Source: Taxillus chinensis
Taxonomy: Eukaryota > Streptophyta > Magnoliopsida > Santalales > Loranthaceae
Reading direction: 5' to 3'
Assembly (NCBI GenBank): GCA_023512835.1
Contig: CM042085.1
Location: forward strand, 6,672,062 to 6,736,061
Length of the DNA: 64,000 bases
Below, one piece after another: positions 29,101-44,100 of this stretch; position 1 is the stretch's first letter; the number at the start of each line of letters is the position of its first letter. The notes under the pieces are model-generated. The model was not told the origin of the DNA. It saw only the letters and a list, made by a program, of their open reading frames with translations, and searched no databases. The position numbers were made by a program, and so were the translations under genes.

Positions 29101-32100
29101 TTTTCAAGATTAATTTTTATAACAGAGATGTTTACATGGTGTCTAACCAAAAAAGTAAAGCTTAAAAACTAAGAAACTAACCACAAACATCATCCGAGTC
29201 ACCCACAAGACTAATGAGATGTCTGTACATCAGCAAACACATCTCATGAAGCAACGCAAGAGAAGAGTTTTCAGGCGGAGTCCACAGCCTAGACTAGAAG
29301 AGTCAATTGCTCCATCATAAAATTGTTTGGTCCACCTCGGGTGGTTCAAAATTTCGATGTTATAATGTCGAGCTAACCATTAGAATAGTTCAAAATCGAT
29401 AACCCTATGCCAAATAGTTGACATCTTAAACGTGAAAGCATGTCCGTGCCTCATTTTCATGTTGCAGCTTCAATATACTTATTCCAACCCTCCACAACAG
29501 TCTTGTGATGTTATACAATGGAGGCTGGGGTACATTTATGTAGACCAGGCTATACTACAGCAACTTTTCATGAAAATATAATCCCGAAATATAAATATAC
29601 TAAAATACCATCCCTATAGAGATAGTACCCTACAGGGTTTCAATTAAATAAAACCCCTTAACATGCTATAATCTTTTTATCCATATAGAGATCAATTGTT
29701 CTGAATTTTTTAGTGACTTTGACTCTAGATTGGAAGTTAAATTATTCAATGAATGCAATGATCCACATTCGATGCATCACCCAGTACAAACAAAAAAGAG
29801 GAAGGATACACCCACCTATCATTTTTGAAATTACGAAAATACCTTGAAAAAGTTATTTTTGATAATGTTCGAATAATAATCTTAGAATATAAATAGAATA
29901 TTCGAATAATGTTATTTGAATATTGTATTTATGTTCAAATAAAATTCTTGGAACACACTCACTTAATTTTTTTATTATATTTGTTCGAAAATAATTTTTA
30001 AAACATTGTATTTTTATTCTAACAATATTATTCGAATATTATATTTATATTTGAAAATTCGTAAAATATTTATATTCAGATGATGTTATTCGACCATGTC
30101 ATTCATATTCAAATATTACTATCCGAACATTTTATTTTTTTATAAAGGATAACTTAGTTATTTCAAATTAATGGTGGGAGCGTTTAGCTTTTTCAGAGGT
30201 GTGAATATCACTCCACAACCAAAAAAAAAAAAAAACAAAACAAACCTTTGGTTCACACGCAACTATATACTGGCATCGTAGACCTTTATCTTTGACCATT
30301 GCATCACCAAGAAAATCAGAAAGTCGCTTAGCTGTGGTCACTGCACATGATTTTTGCTCACCATAGTCTACCAAGGACTTGCTCATGGTACTTGATTCTG
30401 ATATGTAATCAAGTAACTCACTGTCTGCTATGTCCACTCCTTGACTCTGAACAAAATAAAAAACAAAAAAATTTATGAGTATTCATTCATAAACAGCCTA
30501 AGGAAAGAAATTCGGAACAATGCATGATTAAACTCTCATACATCAAGAAGATCAAGCCACCGATTTGCTACAGAAGCAACTGCTGAGTAGCATTCCTCTA
30601 GGGTTGATCCATGTAGGAACTTGTCGAAGAGCTCTGCCTGAAAAGAAGAATCCAATACATAAATTTGTAATTTTATGTAAATGAAATTCAATATAGTACA
30701 TTAATAACGAATATTTTAATACCACAAGTAACCTCTTTGAAAAGAAAATCAAATAAAGCCTGGTTTAATCGCAATTGTTAGTTGCTTCAACAACTGTGTT
30801 ACATTCAATTTTTAAAAAAAAATTATAAGAGCGGATAATATATGGCTGTGACTTTTACTAACAAACATGCAATGAAAGTTTGCTACGTATGAACAATAAG
30901 ATACACAATACATCACATGATTTTGTTAAGATTAAGATTTTCATCTAAAACTTGACCTTTTATATCATTTGTGTTTTCTAGGATGTCAGCATAAGCATTA
31001 CGCTACGGTACTATGGAATGTGATGTCCAAATTCCAAATTCTTGCATTCGTGAAGAGGAAAAGTAGGTTGGCGGTCATGTAAGGCAATGAATGAATCAAA
31101 TGTTCATAAATATTTTTGTGATCAGCACGGTAAAAACTCTTTCATGCTAGTTTATTAAGAAAGTCATTCATTCATTTACATTATTTTATTATCTATAAGT
31201 CATTCTTCTTTGTTTGGACTGCACAAATGAATAAACATAAACATGTTAATGTTTGCACTGTTTCTGTTCACAAACATTTATTGTGTTTTAAACGTTTAAT
31301 GTTCATACATATTGTTTGTTTAAGCTATTACGTATATTCTTTAGATAATTTGTATTAACCATATTAAATAGTGATACAAATGAATCTCATTTCATTGATA
31401 TTTTCATATAATACATGACTAAATATACATATATATAAAAAGAAAAATTTTATCTATGGTAATATGAATATTAGGGTATCAAGCCAAATTATACAATATA
31501 TCACTAATTACACAATATCATTCTAATTACGGTAACATTCCCCCACAAGTTGAAACTATAAAGACCCGTATTTTAAGTAGTGTTAAAAAATAGTCATTTT
31601 ATGGGAATGCAGCTAATCTGAACGGTAATAATGTCGTCGATGTGAGTATTTTAACACTAATTGGGCTTGATTTAGAGTTAGAACCCCAAGAAGCTGCTTT
31701 GTGGACTTTTAGAGATCTTATGGTTGATCTTGTGTGTGAAGTATCATTTGAAGATGAGATCAACTGAATAATAATGTACTCGTCATTTTGAACATTTTGA
31801 AAGTAATTTAACTCAATTTGACATGCATAACCATGGAAGGTCACTTATTTATTTTTGAAAATTTTTTGTTATAATTTTCACATAAGTATAAATAGCCAAA
31901 AGAGAGAAAAAGAATGCAGCCGCGTTCGTTTGGGATGTGTGTGGAGGAAGAGACCTTGGAGGCATGGATTTTGGGCGATTTTGGCTATCTGATCCATGAT
32001 AGTACCTTCAGGTAGGTATTCCTATCTCTCCATATGAATCCTAATAGGATTAACATGCATGATTTGGATGAAATCGAGGGTTTGGGGATGAATCGAGGGT

Positions 32101-35100
32101 TTGTCAGATTTTGAGTACTAACCTTCAATTCGAGTTTGTTTTGGAGCCTAATATGACTAGGATGAGTTAATAATCTATTTTAGAGGTGGATTGAGGCTTA
32201 GAACAACAGATTTAGAGTCCTTGGACAGGATTCCCGACAAATAGAGTCAACAAGCTCATTTTGAGCGAAGGCAATCAATGTGGTTGGCTGAGGGAGGTCG
32301 ACTAGGAGATTTTGTTCGACCTCAACTAAGAGTATGGTCGACCTAGGATGGAATAGCAACACTCACAGAGAAAGCACTATCGAAGGAACCTGTATGTCCT
32401 CCCCCACAAAAATATGTTCAAGATATGCCGCAAGAATTAGTACAATACTTAACCTCCACACACTAACATGAGATTGACACAATACTCCACAACATATCCA
32501 AACAAAGAAAAATGATACCACACAAATGGGAAGTGATACAGTTTCAAGGCAAAATAATCTAAAATCTGAGTGTTGACTGTTCTACCCAATTTTCATATTT
32601 CCTTCATATATTCTTCTTTTATGAAAAAAATGTAATTTGTGTTTTTAACCAGAACTTGAAGATTGTGATCCTACATTGGACTGATTTACATCAATTCCAC
32701 ATTAGAAAGACCCCACAGTCAACACCAAACATTAATGGAAGCCTTAGAAACTTGAATAAACGAGACTGAAAAATATGACAACCCTGGGGCTAGGAGAACC
32801 CTCGATCAAGAGATGCAGAAAATCACATCAAGGGTTTGCTTCCCTTGATGCAGCCTTATTTAAAATAATAAAACAAAATAAAAAAAGCCCTAGACACAAA
32901 AAAATTAAAATAATAAATAAACAAATACCTGAAAGACTTTGATGAGCTTCAGCTCACCTCTGCGCTTAATTTCAAAACCCTTCAGTTCTGCGAGAGTTCC
33001 ATCATCATTAAAAACAGCATAACGTTTTTTTATTAAAATTCCCTCTTCTTTGGAAGCTGGAAGAATCATCGCCTACATGCAAAAAAGTTTCAAGGAAATG
33101 ATGCATGAAATTTTTCTACTTGATCAGAAACCTCAATATCCTCCAAAAATTAGTTATTACACGCTACCTTATATGGTCCATCCACTTCAAATTCAATTGA
33201 ACATTCACTGTGGGTAGCATATGTTTTATTGATGGGATCTTTTAGTGTCTGTTAGAATCAAAAGTAAGAAACATCAAGATAACTACATCCACCCACAAAA
33301 CCTCTATTCAGTACACTTACGCAGAAATTTGAAAAGTGCAAGTAAAAATATATTTGGAATATGGAAAGGTACAGATATGAAGGAGAGGGGGAAGGCTGAC
33401 CTGATATTGATCATTTGTATTATTTCTGGCCACATCAACATTAAGCATAACACAAGGATATGAGATAGTCAGCTTCTTCTTTGGGTCCCTGAAATTGTTC
33501 ACTCCAGAAAAATAGTCAATCACTGGCAGAATATTGCTCAGAGAAAACCAACAAAAAAATTTCTCCCACAACGGCAATATTCAAGTCATGGTTCTAATAG
33601 TATTACATTTAGTACTTCATGACTAGAAACAAAATGTGCACATCGTTAACAAATCAGGATGCCAGTCACTGAACCAGAAATGAGCTACCTTGTTTTGTTT
33701 TTTTATTAAAGAGTTACCTTGTTTTAAAAGTAAAATTCTCTGGGAACGATCCAGGTAATGCACACCAGATGCCATCTGTATCTAATTCAAGTGGTCTACC
33801 TATTTTTTCAACCAGTAAACGAGCATTTTGGATAATTTTTGCCCCAGTGTATGTAACTACCCCAGCCATTTCCATTGAGTACCATCTTGCACCCCTGAAT
33901 AACACCAAGTAAATGCGTCTTGAGAACATAAAACCACATACAAAGCAACACGGAAACTCATTAAAAAAACCAAATTACTCAAAACTCACTTGCGCATCAC
34001 ATATCCATAGAAAGAATTGAGAATACATTTATGAGCAAGCTGCAGTGAATCATAAAGAACTACCAAATCCTGCAGTCATTATTAAGTCATGCCAGTAATT
34101 AATATCGTTTCAAAACTAAATTAAAATGTTCGAGAAGAGTGCAACAAGAGTTCTCATACTTGAGCTTCCTGAATTTTTATAGAATTTCCACTGGACTTTG
34201 CTTCTGACAACTTCCCCTTCCACACCTTATTAAGCCCTTTGTACTCATACCTTCTATCTCGAAAGCTTAATCCAGAAAATTACAAATAAAAATGAATATC
34301 ACGAAAGCAAATGATAGAAATCTTTAAAAAAATCTGTGTTTACAGTTCCTGCATATGTTTCAAGAAGATGGAAAATGGAGAAAAAAAATATGCTACTTGA
34401 TATGACTGTCATCATCAAAAATTTAAGCGCACAGGCAACATAATAAGGTTACAAATTTTGAGCTACTTACCTGCGAACAGTATCAACATAAAATGGGTTC
34501 TCCCGCATGCAAATCGCTGCCTCTCGGATTTCAGTCACAGGCTTGTCCAGTACTTTTTTATAAGCCTAAAAATTGCCAGGTACATCACATTAAGCATAGT
34601 CTTTGAAATTATATACCAGCTATTAATGATTGTACCTTTTGACAATATTTCTTGAGCCGCTCTTTGAGCTTTGACTGCTGTTCCATTTTGGGCAGGTCAA
34701 GAAAAGATTTTGACCGCTGGCCATCTCCAGCAATAAACTCAGATTCGATCTGTCTCTTCAAGTGATAATAGTCACTGAAAGAATATAAAGATAAAAAGTA
34801 TTATTTGATGCCTTGAAACAACTGGAAGACATATAAACATGAAAACGGAAAGAATAAGTAAAACCTTCTCTTTGCCATGTATGTCTCCCCACGCCAAACC
34901 CACTCAAGCTTTCGGAGGCAAGTTTTGCCTGGGCGGTTGAAATCACATGCAGTGCAGACCTCATCTGAAACTATGGATGGTGGCTGAAAGTATATAATAT
35001 GAAAGTTCAGGGTATAAAAAAGGAATATATATATATATACACACACACACACACCTATCAAAAGCATATCATGTTTAAAAGAACAAACAAAATGACTTTA

Positions 35101-38100
35101 GCGGAAACCAATTGCACAGTAAATGGCCAAGCCAGCCAGAAGCTAAGGGGGCTTCAAGCTCTTGATTGAACCCGACAAATCTTATAATAGCTCAAGCAGT
35201 TTCAAAGTTCTTTTAAACCCTAAAGATCAAACTAATGCAACAGAATATATACGTTTAACAAAACTATGGAGGGTGGCTGAAAGTATATAATATTTTTTTG
35301 ATATGTAAGATAAATTTTATTGAGAAAAAAGCACACGCAAGACATGCACGAATAGCAAAATGACAACAACCCGCTCAAAAGCAGCAACCATTTATAATGT
35401 CCCACATGGAGAAAAAATAGACCTCACCCGAAGCATACAACCAATCCCTCAAATAACGAAAAAAATAATAGAAAGCTCGGCAAAAGACTACTCCCGATCA
35501 TTAAACACTAAATGTCGCCCCATATCCCCTAGCCAACACGCAAACAAGGCGCGAAGGGATGAAAAAAAGCATATCCCACAACACACACCTATCCAAAAGC
35601 ATATCAAGATTAAAAAACAAGCAAAAAAAAACAATGCCTTCAACAAAAACCAATCGCATAGTAAATGGCCAAGCTAGCCAAAAGCTAAGAGGGCTTCAAA
35701 TGTGACAAATCTAATAATAGCTCAAGTAGTCTCCAAGTTCTTTTAAACCCCGAAGATCAAACTAATGCAACAAAATATACACGTTTAATAAAGATGTCTA
35801 TATTCTCATATTCAATGAAACACCACATTGGGTCAATTGCTCACCCAACAACCAAATAATTTGTTCTCCATAAAAACATTTTCAATAATAATATATATTT
35901 TATATCTACACATGAAGAATTCTTTATTTGCGAAGAGTATTTTTTTTCTCTAAGTCCAACAATAGTTTTCATTTTAACTTTATTTTTATTAAAATAATAA
36001 TTTTTATCATATTTTCTAATAAAATAAACTTTCATTTGGAGAGATCAGATAAAAAATAATAAAATAGTAGAGAATGAATAAAAACTCTTTAAAAATAAAA
36101 AATCACTATAATATTTTGTAAATGTGGAAAATTAAATGAAGAATTTATTGGAACTTATTTTTAACATTTAACTCTTTATTTGTAAACAATAAACCTCTTG
36201 GAATTACTCTAAGCTTTTCAAATTAACTATCTTTGAACCATTAGAGAACTTATATTTTAAAATGCATAAGTGAGTTCTTCTGAAATGATTTGTGAGATAT
36301 CCAAGACATCTCTCATATATGCAAGTTAGTTTTGCAGACCACTCACAAGCACGAAAGTTGAAAATACTCATTGTGGCATCACCAATGGAATTATACAATA
36401 AAATAGATAAATAAATATAACAATATTAATTCAATGATGTAGAAATTAAATAGTTGAGCAACATACCTGAAGCCTGTTTGTCAAAATAATGTTTGGATAC
36501 ATTGCAGCCACATCAAGATGATAAATAAGAGGACATTCATCACGGATGGGTTCATCTCTCAACCTCTCAAGCTGCAAATAGAAAAGAAATTAGATGAGAG
36601 AGAGAGAGAGACTTATCAGCCTGAATACCACGTGTGGCAGACCAAAAATAAGAAACTTGGATACTCACATTAGAAACACATTTAATTAAATAAACAAATA
36701 AATATGAGAATAAAATTTATAATAAAAAAACTGTTACAAATTTTTTTGATATTATAATTAGTTTAGTTAAAAATACTAGAGAAAGGAAAATATTTCAAGA
36801 ATTAGAGAAAGTAAAACAAGTCAATAAAAGGAGACAAAAAATTATGCACTTGGACATAACCATAAGATTACAATAATGCCCATTTTTATTTTTGAAGTTT
36901 CTTCAATAATTTTATATAAAAAAAAAATAAAAGATAAAAGCTTGTTGTTGGAAGATTATTGGATCACATATGACAAACACAATAATTAATAATTCAAGTA
37001 GAGCATGATCCATATTTTTAGACAAAATGCAAACTTTAGGCTTCACGGGAGAAGTATTACTGCACCTTTTCCATTATAGCATTTTTCACTTCATCATAAT
37101 TGGAGACCGATTCCAAGTCCATCTTACCCTCCACTCTTATGGCATATTGCAAATCACGATCAAGGTTGGCAAGCAATTGCTAAAATAAAAAAGATTACGA
37201 CAAGACAAAAAATTCATGCAAAATAATAATCATGAATGAAATAGAAAAGTGAATGCAAGGAAAGATTGCAAAAGCAAGGTATAAGCTTGAAGATTTTCAT
37301 AAATTAATATTAAAAAATAAATCATAATTTTTATTGGAAAAAAAAATCTATATTAACCAAAATAAATAAATCGTATCTGTAGAGTTTGTTCAATACGCAA
37401 TATTATGTGACATTAAAAATTACACGACCTGCAGAATCATAACATAGCAAATCTACTCCAGCTAAGGCGAACGTGCCTAACACAACAGGGATCATTATAA
37501 TTAATGAACAAATAGATAATTTTATTTATTAATGTCATAGAGTCAAATACATATTATTATCAGGATTTTATTTAATTTTATGGTGACAACCAAATATCAG
37601 ATCTTCAAGTACAGAATTTATACATATTTTAATTACTAATGTCATTGACTCACTGATAGACTGAGTTGATACATACAACCCTTACTCTTTTAATTAAAAG
37701 CAGTAGCTTATAAAAATGCAACCTAATTAATATTCAATAACTTAATCTTAACTTGAACTAGACCTACAAATAATGAAATCAAATATATGGTTTGAGGGAC
37801 AGTTTCCATAGCTGAAGTTGTTTTAAGCTATAGCAATAAAGTCCACATTTCAGATTCAGGCTCAAACCTCTGATGTCACCATTAGAACATCCATCCATCC
37901 AAATCATTCATATTGATAACCATTCATCAACGTTGTGCATCAAATTTACTTGATGAGTTATGATTAAAACTACATACATTAAATAGTATACTCCTCATTC
38001 CATGGTTTCATATTCTGAGAGTTCATATTTATTACAGAAACAGCTATGGGAAATTTCCTACTTGAACTTAGAAGTGAGCTTTTGATTTTCCAAATGTAAA

Positions 38101-41100
38101 TTTATGAGCAAGTGGAAGGAAAAATCATTCATTCCTAAGTTTATATGACCTTTGTAACCCATAACAAAAAATATATATCTGTAAAATTGATACGCATACA
38201 GAAAATCATATGAACAATCTTTTGAGACATTGGAGAAACAATGAATGTCAAAGAAAATCAGACAGACAATTGCAGCATTTCAATTGTGAAGAAACCAGTA
38301 TAATAGTTAATTTTACTGCCCCAGCTGGAAGCCATTTCTGAAAGAACAATAAATTAATGATCGGCCTTATCAATGGATGAAATGAGTGAAACAAAATACC
38401 TCATAAGCTGATGGATCAAGCTTGAAACTAGTTGGAAGGTCAGATCTAAAAACGCCACTTTCGAGGCATTCAACATGTCCACCAATGTATGTCTCACTCT
38501 CTAGGAGTCGATTTTTGTGAAACTTCTCGGGATCAGATTGGTGCTTATTGGGGCAGATAACATTAGCCCTGTATGCCTGAATGCAGAAACAAACTAAATA
38601 CTTCGAAGTACTAACCAAAGAAAAAAAAATGATTCAAACAAAATCACACGATAAGACAAATATAATTGTTTGAAATTTTCAGGAAAAGAAATGACACAGG
38701 TCAATAAATGCATGGAAGGAACCAACCTGGACCATAAGAAGCATTTCACAAAGGGTCCCACTCCCTTTCCTCAAAACCTCATCCGGTGGCATGGGTATTA
38801 TGGTTGCAAGTGAGAAAATGAACGGATGGACGTAGGTCATATACAAGTAATAAGTTGCAACAGCATCAGATACAGAATAGGAAGCCATCATCTGAAACAA
38901 CATTTGCAACGAGTTAGAAAAAATATATTATCAGAAATCTATTAGAGAAACTGAAATGTCAACTGCAACATTATATTTCAACTACAACATTAAGTGAAAT
39001 TGGCAGTTACATTGCTATCAACAGAAATGTTGTATAGCCATATTAAAGAAGGCAGGCAGACTTTGATTATGGGGATGTTTCTGCCACAACAGCACATTTT
39101 GTTACTTGTCAGTCACAATATTGGTCATCAAGACCTCCTTTTATAAAGAATCTTCCCATAGAAATTCATTGAATTAACCACGGCTGCCCTAATTCTATTG
39201 TACCCACTCTCTAAGCAAAACCAAAAGCAGTACAAGAATGGTAACAATTAACTCATACTTGGGGCTTCTCCTTTGCGAAGTGAACCATATCTTCTGGATT
39301 CACTTCTAGCGGATCATAACCCAATTTTGCCTTTGTAACAGCCTGAAATAAATAAAAATAATAATAATAAACACATTAATTTTCAAACAAAAGAATCACA
39401 CCCATAAGTAAAAGATCAACTTGCAATTTTAATGTTTATAAGTAGGTAACATAAAACTTAGGTAAAATAAGTACAACAGATCCAATCCATTACCTGAAGC
39501 ATTGAAAATAGAACTAAGGTTATATTATGCCCCTAATATGTCACTACAGTTGGTGAATACTCTTCTGTTTGTTTTGTTTTTTTTTTTTTGGGTCAATTAG
39601 ATTTCATGTTTAGCATCAAGAAAAGGAAGAGCCTATATAAACCTGCTGCGAAGTTCATTAGCATGGTAAAACTAGAAATAATAGAGTTCTAGGTGTAGGA
39701 AAATTTTAATTGTAGGAAATAGTATAGTTCTACACTATTGTAAGGCCCTTATTGCAAATACGTCTATTATAAATAGATGTGGTAGATCCTCATTGTTATC
39801 TAAAACCTTCACCCTTTCAAAATCAACCATCGTTTAAGTCATCAAAATATGAACTTTTTAAAGCCAGTTTCAAATGATACAAATCATGAAGTTGTTAATC
39901 CGGTCATTGCCATTTCTTGAAAAAAAGTTATAGAAAGCACAAAGCATAGTTTTTGAGGCTGGGCTTGGGTTTGAGCTCAGTAGATCTTAAGTGAGCCAAG
40001 CTAGAACGCGCCAAAGCTAGAGTCAACTTGGGGTGGGTAAATGATATGTTTGCAATGAAACTTAGGAAAAAAAATTGCTAAACAGGCACTACTTCCACCT
40101 ATATTTACTTGAACCAGGAAACATCAAAGAAATTGAACGTAATCTAAAAAAACCAACATTTTCCTCTCAAGAGGGTAAGAACAAGACGCCACTAAGTGAC
40201 TTTCTTTAGTTAGCTTATATATGCCATTGTTAATTTAACAAGAACAGAACCCAAATTAAATGTCACCTTAAGACCTTGACTTCCCTGTGGTAGATAACTA
40301 TCACGTTTGACCCACGCAAAACAATCCAGATGGCAAGCAAATTTTGCACGACATTCACCCTGAATTGTGTCACATTGGAATCCAATCTCCTGCAAACTCA
40401 AAAGGCAAAATAAAGTAATACCTATTATTATTTTATAATGCACCATTTCCTGAAATCAAATAAACAAACATTATGCAAGGTAATGCAAATTTTAAAGAAG
40501 GCTACCACATTAACAGTCTTGGCCTCCTTTTCTATTTTGTTTTCTTTTTTAATATTTTTCAATGACAGTCAGCATTAATATATTAAAAAGGCAAAATCAG
40601 CCACTTTGAAGTTTGAGATACAGTTAATGCAGTGGCAATGTGGTATCGTTATAAAATGTTCATAAGCAGTTAATAAATAGTTTTGCTAATAATATTTTAA
40701 TAAGACAATGCAAAATTATTATAGCAGCCAAGACTACTCAAAGAACATTAAAACAAAACTTTCCTTCACAAAAAAATTAAATGCTTTCAATTGGTGCATT
40801 ACGCATTGCTAACTGCAAAGAGATGAAAGATATATATCACTATTAACATATTTTAATAGACAACATGGAACTTGCTCAAGATTTGTCCCACTTAATTCAT
40901 TTGACACATGCAAAAGAAAATCGCAACAATGATGACTGATCTTGCTTGGGGAGAATTTGTTACAGAATGATAACAAATAAAAAGCTTTAGCACAAATTAA
41001 TTTGTCATTAGAAAAATCCCAGAGAAAAGCATATGAATTCATACAAAAATTTTAAGTTTAGCACTCTCAATGATAAGTAAAACATATCTAATTGTATGAT

Positions 41101-44100
41101 GTTGTGTAACTAAGTGCAGCTGCTCGGCAAAAGGTACGCACATCCATCATTTTCATGCCATGATATGCTGCTCTCCTTTCCAAGAATGGCCAGTCAAAGA
41201 AATCCCCATTGTAAGTGACATATATACCAGGTTTCACCTCTTGCATGTGGCCAAACCATTGTTTAAGCAGCTCTTCCTGTAAATTGGACCGAAAAATAAA
41301 GTAATTAACCTCAAAACGATAAAAACAATTTGAAAACAAAATTCATGAAATGTCATTACCTCATTCTTCACATTTGTAACTTTAAAACACCCTTCGAACT
41401 CTGGTTTTGGAGTATACTCCAAATCATCTATATCTTCCCAAACACACTAGATATAAATGCAGAAGGATCAAAATTTCTTTCTCATCATACATGCAAATTC
41501 TTATTATATTAGTGCATAAAGAGATTAACATAATGCATAAATATAAACATAGACAAATAATATATATAATATATTAAAATGGTGTGTGAGAGAATCTTGC
41601 AGCAATCAGGCTTTGTAGAGCTAAAGTATGCAAACAAATTACATTAGCAAAAAAATCAAACTACATTTGAATACTGGAAGACAACGGATCCTAATCAAGA
41701 ATCTGCAACATCCATATCAAAGATGGAAGATGCAGTTTAAGCCTAAACTAGAAAAGAAAGATGACAGATTTATATAATTGAACCGCTTGTACTTTATATA
41801 TTAGAACCATTAGAATTAGAATCCTACCCCCCGAAGTATAATTCCTTCAGGAAGTTGAAACTCAAAAGAAAGGGAGCAATATTAACATTTTTCAAAAGGT
41901 GTTCTTAAAAGACTATGTCCTTGCATCAACATTTTAATCACATCCAAAACTGTAATACTATAACTCAATAAGTTAAATTTATTTTGGAACAATTGCAGTA
42001 AAAAATGATGCCATATTCAAAATGTTGGCACAGCCAAAAATACAGAACACATGACACAAGTAACAAGTATCAAAAGAAATCATCCAGAAAATGTAATGAA
42101 AAAAGGAAAGAGCAGCTCTAGAATACCTACCTCTCTGTTAATTATCAAGAACCCTTGCCCATCAACCATGTATGATATCATCATTACTAAATCATATTCA
42201 GAATCTGGAAATTTCAAAGGAAGCTTTGTTGTCTCAATATCAAATGCACAAACATGAACTTCAGCACGCTGCAGGAGATCATTCCTCTTTGCCAATTCAA
42301 CACCAGCACTGGACATGCTAACATCATACCACTGGCCACACCTTACATCTGAATGGAAATAAAATTTATTAAATATTAAATAAGTAAAATCACTCAATCA
42401 ATCCAGCAACCAATTGGAGAGTATAGAATTACCTTCATCAATGGCAAAACGAACATGATAGGGCACATCATACTCGCGGAGATCAACAATGCAGTCTATA
42501 AAATCTTGAAGGTGCTGCTTACTGCAATTTCAAACCCAAATAAGCCAAGAGCAGGATAAATTCTCTTAACTGTCATGCAAAATATTTCCTATTTTATTCG
42601 ATATACAATACCATTATGCATAACATAGACAAGTACTATGAAAAAAAAATTCACAAGCTGCAAACAATTTGAATTTAATAAAATTAGTCAAATCAAAATA
42701 GATCAAAAATAGGGAGCCCCAACCTCTTCCCTGTTAATATTGATTCATATGCTTCAGCAGTATCAACTTCTGCCTGATTTCTTTCAACAACATGCTGTAG
42801 ATCTCTCTTCACGTGCATTAGTTGTTGAACAGTGTCGAAAGAAATTTTTAAATACAACTTCTGTAGGCCAGACAAATGATTTTTCTGCTCAAGAGCATAC
42901 AAAGGAATCAGAACTCTGGTTTGGGGAAATAAAAATTGATTTTTCCCCATTTAGGTATGAATAAAATATTAAAGTCAGTGGACATGATGAAGAAATAACA
43001 TTAGAAGAGATCTAATAAATATAAGAAACAAGTTGGAAATACTTAATGTGAATACAAAGACAAATACTTGAGCCAGATAAACAATATTGAAAGTATAAGT
43101 CAAAACTTGGGACCAATTATATGGAATTTGGTTTTTGTTTTAAAAAACTAATCAAAAGCACTAAGTATATGCCATACAGAGGCTATGAATTCAAATGCAC
43201 ACACGGCTTTTATGAGATATTATCCTAGAAAGCTGCCGTATTAATGCTGAAGCAAAACCTTGGTTAGCTGAACCACGAGTCCTGAATCTTGTGTTGAAGC
43301 ACATTAAATTATACACCAAAAAAAAAAAGCCAATTCATAAAATATCTCTGTAATGAGAGCTATGATTTCATACAGCTTCCACTTGACATGGTCAATATCA
43401 TTGAACGTGAGTAACTGGCCAGGAAACAAAAACAATAATTGCCATGATGGAATTAAAAATCAGTCACAAAAGTTCCAACAATCAGTCCTCAAAATTTGTG
43501 CAGAATCCCATATTTATTTCATTTCAGAACAGTCAGGTTTTTAGCAAAGACTATAGTTTAAGAACAGCTTAGTTATTGTGCAAGAGCTGTTAACTGCTGT
43601 TCTGCAATTGCAAATAAAAGAGCTCGGAATTTATTTCTTTTACGACTTCATGTTACAGTTATTCCATGTGCATTGAAAATTGTTAGGTGAGTCTTCAGTT
43701 GAGGTAGTGAACAGTTAACTACAGATAGCAAAAATAAGAATTATAAGATATTGATAGAAAGCCAAAACAACAGAGAGGTGGCTTAGGGATCTAGAAACAA
43801 CAGTATGGTAAATAAAAAATAAAGTAAAAAACAAAAGATAACACTAAATTGTCACTTACTAAATGGAGATCTTCTTTCTCCACAATTTTTATAGTAGCAA
43901 TATGACCTTCATATCGACGCCTTAAATATGTCTCGACATCCATTTCCATTTTCTCCTAAAAATCATTATTGTCGGTGAATCTATTTAGTTAGTAAATCTT
44001 AAATTTACAAATTCAACTTTACAAATAGTGATAACACTATACCTTTGTGGCAACATATATATACGGCCGGAACTTATACTTACATTTGAAAGTAGAACCA

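Larger units (their letters stand above)
27996..30637 (-). other. POL2: POL2 exons 25-29: thumb end and variable linker
   Basis: Exons 25-26 keep the conserved [15 protein letters not shown] and [12 protein letters not shown]. Exon 28 has the [15 protein letters not shown] block. Exon 29, at 425 bp the largest, codes [13 protein letters not shown] followed by a long polar linker rich in Asp, Asn, Lys and Arg, ending in a [11 protein letters not shown] block. This linker joins the catalytic half to the degenerate C-terminal polymerase half and is the least conserved part of the protein. Confidence 0.88.
32929..38576 (-). other. POL2: POL2 exons 13-24: polymerase palm, fingers and thumb
   Basis: Family B motif A ([15 protein letters not shown]) is in exon 15. 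A Cys-containing segment (CTACDF then CLRKLEWVW) in exon 16 matches the Cys cluster of the epsilon catalytic core. Motif B ([16 protein letters not shown]) crosses exons 20-21, and motif C (ELDTDGIWC, with the two catalytic Asp) is in exon 21. Exons 23-24 carry the conserved [19 protein letters not shown]. Confidence 0.93.
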
